From the NCBI RefSeq assembly GCF_020144925.1, contig NZ_NSLC01000002.1, forward strand, positions 310,001 through 374,000: a stretch of DNA of 64,000 nt, given 5' to 3'. The stretch comes from Afifella sp. IM 167. GTDB lineage: Bacteria > Pseudomonadota > Alphaproteobacteria > Rhizobiales > Afifellaceae. The position numbers and the translations under genes were made by a program. Numbering within the stretch: position 1 is the stretch's first letter; the number at the start of each line of letters is the position of its first letter. A model generated the notes under the pieces. That model saw only the letters and a program-made list of their open reading frames with translations, searched no databases and was not told the DNA's origin. Positions 34,778 to 43,457 of the stretch are shown here, in pieces.

Positions 34778-36610
34778 TCAGGGCGCCGCCGCCCACCAAG
34801 TGGTCGGCTCGGCTCCGTAGAGCGAGCCCTTTTCGGGATGGGCGAGCCGCGTCCAGTAGGCAACCCATTCGGCCGGCGCGTGGAAGAGCGGCACGACATA
34901 GAATCCGGAAATCAGCACCCGGTCGAGCGCCCGCACCGCGGCGACGAAATTCTCCCGGTCGCGTGCGGAGAGAAGGGCGGTGATCATCGCGTCGATCGCC
35001 GGGCTGGAGGCGCCGGCGTAGTTGAAGCTCCCCTGCGTCTCGGCCGCGCTGGACGACCAGCGGAAATTCTGCTCAGAGCCGGGCGACAGCGAGGCGAAGG
35101 CGTAGTTGAAGCGGATCATGTCGAAGTCGAAGCTTTTTATCCGCTCCCAGTACTGGCTGGCATCGACCTGGCGCACATTCACCGTGATGCCGACGAGCTT
35201 GAGGACGCTGACATAGGAGAGGGCGAGGCGCTCGTCCGCGCGGCTCATGACGAGAATCTCGAAGCCGAGCGGCTGTCCCGTTGCCTTGCTCACCAGCCGG
35301 TCGCCCTGCCGTTCGTAGCCGGCCTCCTGGAGGAGGATAAGGCCCTTGCGCAGGTTCGCCCGGTCCCGGCCGCTGCCGTCGCTCCGCGGCGGATGCCAGC
35401 TGCCGTCCATCACCGAGGGCAGCACGGCGTCCGGGTAGGGGGCGAGGAGCCGCTTCTCCTCCTGCGAGGCCGGGCGCCCGACAGCCGAGAGCTCAGAGCC
35501 TTCGAAGAAGCTCGACGTGCGCTTGTAGGCGCCGAGGAAGAGGTTCTGGTTCAGCCATTCGAAGTCGAGGAAATAGCTGAGCGCCTCGCGCACCTTGCGG
35601 TCGGCGAAGACCGGCCGGCGCGTGTTGAAGATGAAGCCGTTCATCCCCTTGGGGATTCCCGTCTCGAAGGCCTCCAGCTTCACCCGTCCGTCCTCGACCG
35701 CCGGGAAGCGGTAGCCGGTCTGCCAGCGGCTCGGATCGGTCTCCGGCTGGTAGTCGAAGATGCCCTTCTTGAAGGCTTCGAAATGCGTATTGGAATCGCG
35801 GAAATACTCGATGCTGATCTCGTCGAAATTGTCGAAACCGCGCTTCACGGCGAGATTCTTGCCCCAGTAATCGGCGCGCCTCTTCAGCGTGACCGAGGTG
35901 CCGGGGCGCACTTCGGCGATCTCGTAGGGGCCAGAGCCCATCATCGGATCGAGGCTGCTTTTGGCGAACGCCTCGCTCGTCACCGCATGCTCTGGAAAGA
36001 TCGGCGTTAGCCCGACGATCAGCGGAATCTCGCGGTCGGCGTCGTCGGTGAAGGTAAAGCGCACCGTCCGCTCGCCGGTCGCCTCCACGTTGGCGACGCG
36101 CTTGTACCAGCCTTTCGGGCGGCCATTGTCCTTGACGAGATGGAAGGAGAAGACGACGTCCTGCGGCGTCACGGGCTCGCCGTCCGCCCATTTCGCCTCG
36201 GGCCGGATGGCGAATTCCACCCAGGAGCGGTCGTCCGGCACGGTGACGCTTTCGGCGAGCAGCCCATAGAGCGTGAAGGGCTCGTCGCGGTTGCGCACCA
36301 TCAGGCTTTCCCAAAGGTTGTTGCCCCATTCCTCGTCCCACAGGGCGCGCGCCGCCGTTCCCTTGATGATGAAGGGGTTGAGGCTGTCGAAGCTGCCGAC
36401 CATGCCGTAGGAGATGCGTCCGCCCTTGGGCGCCTCGGGATTGGCGTAGGGAAGGTGGGTAAAGCCTGCCGGCAAGGCCGGCTTGCCATGCATGGCGATG
36501 GCATGCTGCGGCTGCGGGCTCTCGGCCCGGGCCGTCGCTGCTGCGAGCGGCAGGGAAGCGATCAGAAGCGCGGCCACAAGGGCGCGGAAGCGGCGAGAAG
36601 TCTCCGTCAC
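34778..36610 (-). CDS. Peptide-type ABC transporter substrate-binding protein (SBP family 5, YejA-like)
   Basis: A 610-residue exported protein. GTG 36610 starts a signal peptide VTETSRRFRALVAALLIASL with cleavage near ATARA. The mature part has the SBP_bac_5 pattern: RISYGMVGSFDSLNPF, an EPFTLYGLLAESVTVPDD segment and a C-terminal FYVVPLFHAPAEWVAYWTRL. YejA-type proteins bind oligopeptides or microcin C-like molecules and normally precede yejBEF, but no permease or ATPase gene is adjacent here. It is divergent from the IalB-type gene. The ligand is unknown. Confidence 0.88.
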   Translation of the reverse strand: MTETSRRFRALVAALLIASLPLAAATARAESPQPQHAIAMHGKPALPAGFTHLPYANPEAPKGGRISYGMVGSFDSLNPFIIKGTAARALWDEEWGNNLWESLMVRNRDEPFTLYGLLAESVTVPDDRSWVEFAIRPEAKWADGEPVTPQDVVFSFHLVKDNGRPKGWYKRVANVEATGERTVRFTFTDDADREIPLIVGLTPIFPEHAVTSEAFAKSSLDPMMGSGPYEIAEVRPGTSVTLKRRADYWGKNLAVKRGFDNFDEISIEYFRDSNTHFEAFKKGIFDYQPETDPSRWQTGYRFPAVEDGRVKLEAFETGIPKGMNGFIFNTRRPVFADRKVREALSYFLDFEWLNQNLFLGAYKRTSSFFEGSELSAVGRPASQEEKRLLAPYPDAVLPSVMDGSWHPPRSDGSGRDRANLRKGLILLQEAGYERQGDRLVSKATGQPLGFEILVMSRADERLALSYVSVLKLVGITVNVRQVDASQYWERIKSFDFDMIRFNYAFASLSPGSEQNFRWSSSAAETQGSFNYAGASSPAIDAMITALLSARDRENFVAAVRALDRVLISGFYVVPLFHAPAEWVAYWTRLAHPEKGSLYGAEPTTWWAAAP

Positions 36611-36806
36611 GGATATCTCTTTACGATGCAGTTCGATGGTTTGCTGGATTGTGAATCGGACCTTGCGCCAATTGGCGTCGGCGTGCAATTGCGGGGCCTC
36701 TGGACATTGCAGCGGCCTGCCGACATGGTGTCGCCGCATTCTTCGGTCTTCCAACCGGACACGAATGATTAAGGCGCAAAGCGCCAAGCCAGTGCGAGGA
36801 TCTTTT

Positions 36807-37472
36807 ATGCATTTCTCTAAGGCGGCGACGGCATCGACCCGTGGGTTCGCACGTATCGCAGCGGGCCTTCTGGTGGCCTTTGCGGTCTCGCCCGCCTGGG
36901 CGCAGGACCAGCAGCCGGCAGCCGGCGATCAGGCCGCACCGGGCGAGACGCAGCAGCCCGACTGGGTGAAGCTGTGCAGCGAGAACCCGGCGAACAAGCA
37001 GGAAGTCTGCGTGACGACGCGCGAGCGTCGGGCCGCGACCGGCCAGCTCCTGGCGGCGGTTTCGCTGCGCGAGACCGAGGGCAAGAAGTTCCTGGTCTCT
37101 GCGGTGCCTCCGGGCATGCTCCTGCGACCCGGCATGCAGGTCCAGGTCGATGGCGGCACGGCCACCAAGGTGCAGTACTCGATCTGCTTCCCGAACCTGT
37201 GCTTCGCCGAGACGGAGGTGAACGACGAATTCATCGCCTCCATGAAGAAGGGCAGCCGGCTCGTCATCACGACGCTGAACCAGCAGGCGAAGCCGGTGAA
37301 TTTCGACCTCAGCCTTTCCGGCTTCACCGCCTCCTACGAAGGTCCGGCGATCGATCCGAAGGAGCTGCAGGCCGAGCAGCAGAAGCTTGAGGACGAGCTG
37401 AAGCGCAAGGCCGAAGAGGCGCGCAAGCAGCTGATCGAGCGCCAGCAGCAGAGCACGCAGCAGCAGCAGTAG
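36807..37472 (+). CDS. Invasion-associated locus B (IalB) family protein
   Basis: A 221-residue secreted protein. A signal peptide runs to about residue 32 (LLVAFAVSPAWA|QDQ). The IalB core includes a DWVKLCSEN start, four cysteines (in VCVTTRERR, ICFPNLCF) that can form two disulfides, and LSLSGFTASYEG at its end. The last 45 residues form a Gln/Lys/Glu-rich helix ending in a poly-Gln run, unusual for the family. Start set at ATG 36807, with GCGAGGA upstream; ATG 36765 is a longer alternative. Members help Bartonella enter red cells, but most, as here, occur in free-living rhizobia with unknown roles. A strong terminator follows. Confidence 0.88.
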   Translation: MHFSKAATASTRGFARIAAGLLVAFAVSPAWAQDQQPAAGDQAAPGETQQPDWVKLCSENPANKQEVCVTTRERRAATGQLLAAVSLRETEGKKFLVSAVPPGMLLRPGMQVQVDGGTATKVQYSICFPNLCFAETEVNDEFIASMKKGSRLVITTLNQQAKPVNFDLSLSGFTASYEGPAIDPKELQAEQQKLEDELKRKAEEARKQLIERQQQSTQQQQ

Positions 37473-37534
37473 CGGGGGAGGCTCGCCGCGGCGCCGAAGA
37501 GCGCTCGGCGGCACCTGCAGGCAAGGCCATATCC

Positions 37535-37567
37535 GGGCTCTCGCGGTTCGCCGCGAGGGCCCTTTTT
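37535..37567 (+). terminator. Rho-independent terminator of the IalB gene
   Basis: A 12-bp stem, GGGCTCTCGCGG (37535-37546) pairing with CCGCGAGGGCCC (37551-37562) with one T-G pair, is closed by a TTCG tetraloop and followed by TTTTT. It lies about 60 bases past the stop codon. Textbook structure. Confidence 0.93.
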
Positions 37568-37616
37568 GCGTCCGCCTGTCCCCGGCGGGAAAACGTCCCT
37601 GCGAAAAAATCCCGCG

Positions 37617-38084
37617 TCAGGCCCGCCGCACGAGCGCGGCAAAGCAGCCGGGCTTGGCATAGTGCAGATGCCCATAGGCGACCGCCTCGTTGCCAAAGGC
37701 GCGGGCGAGGGCGGCTGCGAGCCGCGCGCCCTCCACCACATCGGCATCGACCATCATGTGCGCGTCGTCGAAGAGACGGATGGAGATCAGCCGGGAGCTG
37801 AGGGCCGGGGGGATTTCGTCCGGTCTCGGTGTTGCCTGCTTTGCACCCTCGCGCACGAAGATCGCATGGCTTGCCCTGTAGGGCGTCTCGGCGGGCTGAT
37901 GCGTGTAGTTGAGCAGGAGCACCGTTTCGCCGACTTCCGCGTCGGAAAGGCTCACACGGCATGGCGTCCCGGGCGAGGTATCGACGACCATCCGCCGGAT
38001 GTTGCGCGCCCTCAGCTCCGCATCGGAAAGGGTGAACAGCTCTGCGAACGGCTCTTCGCAAAGAGCGTGGATCTGGAAGGTCAT
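37617..38084 (-). CDS. DUF1203 family protein
   Basis: A 155-residue soluble protein. The pattern RRMVVDTSPGTPCRVSLSDA, then LLNYTHQPAETPYRASHAIFV and a C-terminal YGHLHYAKPGCFAALVRRA matches DUF1203, a widespread family of unknown function with conserved His, Tyr and Cys residues. The start was set at ATG 38084 (MTFQIHALCEEPFAELF); the longer frame to 38144 adds a low-quality N-terminus. It is convergent with the IalB gene, its stop lying 50 bases beyond that gene's terminator. Confidence 0.85.
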   Translation of the reverse strand: MTFQIHALCEEPFAELFTLSDAELRARNIRRMVVDTSPGTPCRVSLSDAEVGETVLLLNYTHQPAETPYRASHAIFVREGAKQATPRPDEIPPALSSRLISIRLFDDAHMMVDADVVEGARLAAALARAFGNEAVAYGHLHYAKPGCFAALVRRA

Positions 38085-38226
38085 GCGCCGGAACTCCGTG
38101 GTGATCGGACGTCCCGGATGTGCCTTTCCCCGGCCGCAAGCCACCCGATTCCCGCTCTGTCACGGGTTGGGAGCGCCGCCCGGCCACCTTTCTGATGGCG
38201 GACCTGCAGCGCCTGTAAGGGCAGAC

Positions 38227-38248
38227 TTGACTTTTAGCTTAGGCTGCA
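38227..38248 (+). promoter_or_regulatory. Possible promoter with manganese-regulator-like dyad upstream of mntH
   Basis: A TTGACT hexamer (38227-38232) is followed by the imperfect palindrome TTTAGC-TTAG-GCTGCA (38233-38248), which resembles MntR/Mur-type sites in some alphaproteobacteria. It is 44 bases before the mntH start. No clear -10 was found, and the dyad matches at only four of six positions. Confidence 0.33.
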
Positions 38249-38291
38249 TTTCTTTGCATGGTCGTTAAATCCGGCCATTCCCGAAATCTCC

Positions 38292-39581
38292 GTGTCCCGA
38301 CCGAACCTGACCGATCGAACAAGGCTTGCCATCGGCAGGACGCTTTCCGGCGAGCGCAAGGGCCCGTTCGCGAGCCTCGTCTTCGCCGGGCCCGCCGTGA
38401 TCGCCTCGATCGCCTACATGGACCCCGGCAACTTCGCCACGAACATCCAGGCGGGCGCCCGCTACGGCTACACGCTCCTCTGGGTCGTCGTGATGGCGAA
38501 CCTCATCGCCATGCTCTTCCAGGCGCTCTCGGCCAAGCTCGGCATCGTCACCGGCCGCAACCTCGCGGAGATGTGCCGCGACCGCTTCCCGCTGCCGATC
38601 GTCATGGTCATGTGGGTGGTGAGCGAGATCGCGGCGATGGCGACCGACCTCGCCGAATTCCTCGGCGGAGCGATCGGGCTGGCGCTCCTCTTCGGCATGC
38701 CGCTCCTCATGGGCATGGCGGTGACGGCCATCGTCACCTACGCCATCCTCCTCTTCGACCAGCGCGGCTTCCGGCCGATGGAGCTCATCATCGGCGCGCT
38801 CGTGCTGCTGATCGGTCTTTGCTACCTGGTGGAGATGTTCATCGCGCCGGTGAACTGGGGCGAGGCGGGGAGGGGGGTCATCTTCCCGCAGATGCCGGAT
38901 AGCCAGGCGCTCCTCATCTCGGTCGGCATCGTCGGCGCCACGGTGATGCCGCACGCCGTCTACCTTCACTCGGGCCTCACCCAGGACCGCGCCGTCGCGC
39001 GCTCCGAAGACGATCGCCGCCGGATCCTCAAATACTCCAACCGCGAGGTGATCGTCGCGCTCGCCATCGCTGGCGGCGTCAACATGGCGATGGTGATGAT
39101 GGCCTCCGCCGCCTTCCATCTCGGCCATAGCGAGGTGGCGGAGATCGAAAGCGCCTACCACACGCTGACGCCGCTCCTCGGCGCCGCCGCGGCCGGCGTC
39201 TTCCTCGTCTCCCTGATCGCCTCCGGCATTTCCAGCTCGGTCGTGGGCACCATGGCGGGCCAGACGATCATGCAGGGCTTCGTCGGCTTCCGCATCCCGA
39301 TCTGGCTGCGCCGCCTCGTCACCATGGTCCCGGCCTTCGTCGTGGTCGCCCTCGGCGTCAACGCTACCCAGGCGCTGGTGATCAGCCAGGTGATCCTCTC
39401 CATCGCCCTGCCGGTGCCGATGATTGCCCTCGTCCTCTTCACCCGCAATCGCGAGATCATGGGGGCTTTCGTCAATCGTCCATGGATGGATGCCGCCGCC
39501 ATCATCGGCTCGATCGTCGTGCTCTCGCTCAACGCTGTGCTTCTGGTGCAGACCTTCGGGGTCGACCTGCCCGGGCTCTAG
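38292..39581 (+). CDS. mntH: Nramp family Mn2+/divalent metal transporter
   Basis: A 429-residue proton-coupled importer with eleven predicted helices. The TM1 metal-binding motif D44-P-G-N47 is in IASIAYMDPGNFAT, and the TM6 motif is GATVMPHAVYLHSGL, both diagnostic of Nramp. These bind Mn2+ or Fe2+. The start is GTG 38292 (MSRPNLTDRT); the ribosome site is weak and there is no in-frame ATG nearby, so the N-terminus is uncertain. It imports manganese for oxidative stress defence. Convergent with hspQ, 16 bases apart. Confidence 0.95.
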   Translation: MSRPNLTDRTRLAIGRTLSGERKGPFASLVFAGPAVIASIAYMDPGNFATNIQAGARYGYTLLWVVVMANLIAMLFQALSAKLGIVTGRNLAEMCRDRFPLPIVMVMWVVSEIAAMATDLAEFLGGAIGLALLFGMPLLMGMAVTAIVTYAILLFDQRGFRPMELIIGALVLLIGLCYLVEMFIAPVNWGEAGRGVIFPQMPDSQALLISVGIVGATVMPHAVYLHSGLTQDRAVARSEDDRRRILKYSNREVIVALAIAGGVNMAMVMMASAAFHLGHSEVAEIESAYHTLTPLLGAAAAGVFLVSLIASGISSSVVGTMAGQTIMQGFVGFRIPIWLRRLVTMVPAFVVVALGVNATQALVISQVILSIALPVPMIALVLFTRNREIMGAFVNRPWMDAAAIIGSIVVLSLNAVLLVQTFGVDLPGL

Positions 39582-39597
39582 ATGGCCGGCAGCAGGC

Positions 39598-39927
39598 TCA
39601 GTGCGGCGCCTCGCGCATGTGGTACTGGCCGTTCTCGAACGAGGTGAAGAACTCCGGGATCTGGGGATGCCGGACCGGTTCGCCGCTGTCGTCCGGCACG
39701 AGGTTCTGCTCCGAGACATAGGCGACGTACTCCGTCTCCGCATTCTCGGCGAGCAGATGATAGAACGGCTGGTCCTTGGCCGGGCGCATCTCGGCGGGGA
39801 TGGCCTGGTACCATTCGTCGGTGTTGCTGAATATCGGATCGACGTCGAACACGACGCCCCGGAAGGGGAAGAAGCGGTGTTTCACCACGTCCCCGACATT
39901 GAACTTTGCAGACCGTATAGCGCTCAT
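39598..39927 (-). CDS. hspQ: Heat shock protein HspQ
   Basis: A 109-residue protein of the HspQ/YccV family, an adaptor and specificity factor for Lon that also binds hemimethylated DNA. The N-terminal KFNVGDVVKHRFFPFRGVVF and FSNTDEWYQAIPAEMRPAKDQPFYHL segments are diagnostic, and YVSEQNLVPDDSGEPVRHP follows. Length fits. It has its own promoter, which looks RpoH-like, so it is probably heat-induced. It precedes nothing else on its strand; the upstream acyltransferase gene ends 56 bases away on the same strand. Confidence 0.95.
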   Translation of the reverse strand: MSAIRSAKFNVGDVVKHRFFPFRGVVFDVDPIFSNTDEWYQAIPAEMRPAKDQPFYHLLAENAETEYVAYVSEQNLVPDDSGEPVRHPQIPEFFTSFENGQYHMREAPH

Positions 39928-39945
39928 GTCTCAACCTTTGGCGGA

Positions 39946-39974
39946 AACATCGTGCGGCCCGCAAGAATGTCAAG
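39946..39974 (-). promoter_or_regulatory. Candidate promoter of hspQ
   Basis: On the minus strand CTTGAC (39974-39969) and GATGTT (39951-39946) are separated by 17 bases, 19 bases before the hspQ ATG. CTTGAC fits both the RpoH and the vegetative -35 of alphaproteobacteria; the -10 is closer to neither. The start site would fall about 10-15 bases before the ATG. Confidence 0.38.
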
Positions 39975-39982
39975 CTGCGGGC

Positions 39983-40897
39983 TCAGGCGCCTGGCGGAGC
40001 GACGTTCTGTCCCTTCCAGCGGTCGTGCACCCACATCCATTCTCCCGGCCTCTCCCGGATCCAGCCTTCGAAGGTGGACTGGATCGTCTGGGTCAGGACG
40101 GCGACGTCGGCCGTCGGATCGTCGCTCACCGGATAGGCGAGCTCGGTGGCCTCGACGGTGAAGCGGGCACCCCCGTTTCTGACGACGCGTCCTGCGACGA
40201 TCGGCACTCGCAAGCGGCGTGCCACCATTGCCGGGAACGGATTGGCCGTCGTCGGCGCCCCGAAGAACGTCACCGGAATGCCCTTGCCCTCGCGGTGATC
40301 GGCCAGGATGGCGACGGCCTTGCCGGCGCGCACATGCGCCATCACGCGGCGCGGCGTGGAGTGGGTCTTGGACAGAAGCCCCCCCGGAAACACCCTTCGC
40401 CGCATGACCGTGATGTAGGCGTCTGAGAGCGGGTTCTTCAGCGCCTGGTAAAGGCCCATCGTCTCCAGTTCGGCCGGGATGGCGAGGGCGGCGATCTCCC
40501 AGTTCGCCGAATGGGAGCCGACGACGACGAGACCCTCGCCAGAGCTCCGGACGCGCTCCAGGAGCTCTGGATCGATCTTCACCTCCACCCTCTCGCTGCC
40601 GGCGATCCGGTCCGCGCTGAAGGTTTCGGCAAAGGTGCGGCCGAGATTGTTCCACTGCCGGCGGGCGATCTCTTCCCGCTCCGCGGTGCTCATTTCGGGA
40701 AACGCGATGGCGAGGTTCTTCAACACGCGGGCGTGCCGGCGGGTCCTGGGGGCGAAGATCTCCCACAGCTTTCCCATCATCGACGAGGCGACTTCCGCCG
40801 GCAGGGCCCGCAGGATCGAGGCCGCGCCGATCAGCACGGCATGCTCCAGCCGGTAGCGCAGCTGCCGCATCGTGGAGGTGGATCGGCGGGGTGACAT
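39983..40897 (-). CDS. Lipid A biosynthesis lauroyl-type acyltransferase (LpxL/HtrB family)
   Basis: A 304-residue inner-membrane-associated acyltransferase. The catalytic HX4E motif is H129-SANW-E134, and a basic/aromatic WIRERPGEWMWVHDRW region closes the sequence, as in LpxL, LpxM and LpxP. These add secondary acyl chains to lipid A on the cytoplasmic face. A short hydrophobic segment near residues 20-45 should anchor it. Rhizobia usually carry several such genes, including one for very long chains, so which acyl chain this adds is unknown. No acpXL cluster is nearby. Confidence 0.9.
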   Translation of the reverse strand: MSPRRSTSTMRQLRYRLEHAVLIGAASILRALPAEVASSMMGKLWEIFAPRTRRHARVLKNLAIAFPEMSTAEREEIARRQWNNLGRTFAETFSADRIAGSERVEVKIDPELLERVRSSGEGLVVVGSHSANWEIAALAIPAELETMGLYQALKNPLSDAYITVMRRRVFPGGLLSKTHSTPRRVMAHVRAGKAVAILADHREGKGIPVTFFGAPTTANPFPAMVARRLRVPIVAGRVVRNGGARFTVEATELAYPVSDDPTADVAVLTQTIQSTFEGWIRERPGEWMWVHDRWKGQNVAPPGA

Positions 40898-41069
40898 CGC
40901 TCGGACCGCTGGAAAGGACCTGCAATTGACGCGGCGGGGTCAAACCGTCTAGCCCGCAGGGCAGGCGGAGGGTTACCCAAGCTCGCGACCGGATGCAACC
41001 GCGCCGGCCGGCGCCCCGCGCCGTCACGGGCAGCGTCACAAAGGCAGAACGGGGAGGGGGCCCGCCGCG

Positions 41070-42035
41070 ATGAGCAATGTGATCGGCCTCGCGCTGCCAT
41101 TCTTCGGGCTCATCTTCCTCGGCTTCCTCGCCGGCCGCATCTGGCGCGAGGAGGAGAAGGCGCTCGCCTGGCTCAACATCTTCGTCATCTATTTCGCCCT
41201 GCCGTCGCTGTTCTTCCAGCTCATTTCCCGCACCCCGGTCGAGCAGCTGGCGAACTGGAACTTCATTTTCGCCACCACCTTCGCCACCTACACGGCCTTC
41301 GCCTTCGCCTTCGCGTATGCGGTGCTGACCAGCGACGGGCGCATCCCCGAGGCGACGGTGCAGGGCCTCGTCGGCGGCTACGGCAATGTCGGCTATATGG
41401 GCCCGCCGCTCGCCCTCGTGGCGATCGGGCCGGCGGCGGCCGCGCCGGCCGCGCTCGTCTTCTGCTTCGACGTGACGCTGGTCTTTACCCTGGCGCCGCT
41501 GATGATGGCGCTGTCGGGCGCGAGCGATCAGCCCTTGAGCCGCACACTCCTCGTCATCCCGCGCAGGGTGCTGCTGCACCCCTTCATCCTGGCGACGATC
41601 GTCGGCGTTCTCGGCGCCGTCTTCCATATCCGCCCGCCCGAGCCGCTCGACCGGCTTCTGACGCTTCTGCAGAACGCCGCCGCGCCCTGCGCGCTTTTTG
41701 CCCTCGGGGTGACGGTGGCGCTGAGGCCGCTGAAGCGGGTGCCGGCCGAACTTCCGGTGCTCATCGCCATCAAGCTGATCGTCCATCCGGCGATCGCCTG
41801 GCTGCTGCTCACCTGGATCGGCGGGCTCGACCCGACCTGGATCTATACCGGCGTGCTGATGGCCTCGCTGCCGCCCGCCGCGACGATCTACGTGATCGCC
41901 ACGCAGTACCATACCTACGTGCTGCGGGGCTCTTCGGGCATCCTCCTCGGCACCGCGGCCTCGGTGGTGACGGTGAGCGTCGTCCTCTACCTGATCAGCA
42001 ACGGGCTCCTGCCGCTCAATCCTTTCGGCAAGTGA
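41070..42035 (+). CDS. AEC family transporter
   Basis: A 321-residue membrane protein of the auxin efflux carrier family, with ten hydrophobic helices in two halves. The first half contains YGNVGYMGPPLALVAIG, a motif shared with malonate, malate and auxin carriers in this family; the second contains LIAIKLIVHPAIAWLL and ASLPPAATIYVIATQY. The start at ATG 41070 has GGGGAGGGGG upstream. Substrates in bacteria range from dicarboxylates to amino acids; unknown here. Its stop is four bases from the convergent UbiH-like gene. Confidence 0.88.
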   Translation: MSNVIGLALPFFGLIFLGFLAGRIWREEEKALAWLNIFVIYFALPSLFFQLISRTPVEQLANWNFIFATTFATYTAFAFAFAYAVLTSDGRIPEATVQGLVGGYGNVGYMGPPLALVAIGPAAAAPAALVFCFDVTLVFTLAPLMMALSGASDQPLSRTLLVIPRRVLLHPFILATIVGVLGAVFHIRPPEPLDRLLTLLQNAAAPCALFALGVTVALRPLKRVPAELPVLIAIKLIVHPAIAWLLLTWIGGLDPTWIYTGVLMASLPPAATIYVIATQYHTYVLRGSSGILLGTAASVVTVSVVLYLISNGLLPLNPFGK

Positions 42036-42038
42036 GCC

Positions 42039-43223
42039 TCAGATCTCCCGGAAGCTGCGCGCCAGCCCCTGATGCATCAGGAAGCGGCGGAACGGCGCGA
42101 AGCCGCCGGCGGCCGAAAGGGCCACGGCACGCAGCGCCTGCACGGGCAGCATGCCCGTCAGCAGCGAGCGGTTGAGGAGGTCGACGGCGAGCGTGCGGCT
42201 CCTGACGTCGCCCTGGCGCAGGCGGTGGAATTCCTCCGCCGTCTCCTGGCCGAGACGGCCGCGATGGGTGACGAGCAGCGATTGCAGCGCCTCCACGTCG
42301 CGCAGGCCGAGATTGAGCCCCTGCGCGCCGATCGGCGGAAAGACATGCGCCGCCTCGCCGATGAGGATCGCCCGGGAGGCGGCGAAGCGGTCGGCGAGCC
42401 CGACGGAGAGCGGATAGCTGGCGCGCGGCGCGGTGAGCCGCATCTCGCCGAGAAGCGAATGGGAGGCGCGCTCCGCCGCCGCGACGAAGTCGTCTTCGGG
42501 CAGCTCGGCTAGACGCGTCGCCTCCACCGGCCGCTCCACCCAGACGAGGCTGACATTCTCTCCCGGCATGGGCACCAGCGTGAAGGGCCCGTTCGCCTTG
42601 TGGAACTCCGTCGAGATGTTGCGGTGGTCGAAGGCGACGGAAAGCGTCGTGACCAGCGCCGCCTGCGCCATGCGCGAGCGCCGCATGCCGATGCCCGCCC
42701 GCTCGCGCACGAGCGAGCGGCTGCCATCGGCGCCGAGGACGAGATCGGCGGCCAGATGCGCCCCGCTCTTCGTCGTCAGCCTCGCCTCGTCCTCGCCGAA
42801 GGCGAGTTCGGCCGCCGGCTCCTCGAACTGGGTGATGCGCGGATTGTCGCGGGCAAGGCCGGAAAGCGTCTCCACCAGCCGCCGGTTGGCGATGTTGTAG
42901 CCGAAGGCCTCCAGCCCGATCTCGGAGGCCCAGAAGATCACCTCGGGCGCCCGCAGCAGCCGGCCCGTATCGTCGATGAGGCGCATCGCCTTGAGCGGGG
43001 CGGCTGACTGGGCGAGCGTCTCCATGGCGCCGAGAGAGGTCAGAAGCTCGACGGCGCCGGCAAAGAGGGCCGCCGTGCGACCCAGCGGAAAATCGGCGGG
43101 CGGGGCGAGGATCGCGGTCTCGCGGCCCGCCGCGGCCGCCACGAGGGCTGCCGCCCAGCCGGTCGCGCCGCCGCCGACGACGCAGACCTCGAACTTTTCG
43201 CTTCGTGGCTTTCTCGCTCTCAT
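42039..43223 (-). CDS. FAD-dependent hydroxylase, UbiH/UbiF/COQ6 family
   Basis: A 394-residue flavoprotein monooxygenase. The N-terminal Rossmann FAD motif is VCVVGGGATGWAAA, the middle DLVLGADGSRSLVRERAG is the DG motif, and the second FAD motif GEAAHVFPPIGAQGLNLGLRDV is close to the UbiH consensus. Such enzymes hydroxylate the ubiquinone ring; rhizobia often have one or two versatile ones covering several positions. The start is ATG 43223 (MRARKPRSEKFEVCV); an ATG at 43259 is possible. The exact ring position cannot be told. Confidence 0.88.
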   Translation of the reverse strand: MRARKPRSEKFEVCVVGGGATGWAAALVAAAAGRETAILAPPADFPLGRTAALFAGAVELLTSLGAMETLAQSAAPLKAMRLIDDTGRLLRAPEVIFWASEIGLEAFGYNIANRRLVETLSGLARDNPRITQFEEPAAELAFGEDEARLTTKSGAHLAADLVLGADGSRSLVRERAGIGMRRSRMAQAALVTTLSVAFDHRNISTEFHKANGPFTLVPMPGENVSLVWVERPVEATRLAELPEDDFVAAAERASHSLLGEMRLTAPRASYPLSVGLADRFAASRAILIGEAAHVFPPIGAQGLNLGLRDVEALQSLLVTHRGRLGQETAEEFHRLRQGDVRSRTLAVDLLNRSLLTGMLPVQALRAVALSAAGGFAPFRRFLMHQGLARSFREI

Positions 43224-43457
43224 GATCCGTCCGTTTTCCCGCAAAGCATCGCTTGGCAATCATTTATTGCCGCAATTGGCAACCTTCCACGCCCGAGGCA
43301 TCTTTCCTTGAAGATAGGTCCTGATATCTGGAGGTGTGGCGGTGCCACCCGTGCAAAGAGCTTGCATCTGTGCCCGCAAAAAGGGCAATGCCTCGCCTGC
43401 GGGTTCCCGCGCGGGGTGGATTCGGCGAACCATCTGGGCAAGCTCCGGCGCAGGACG

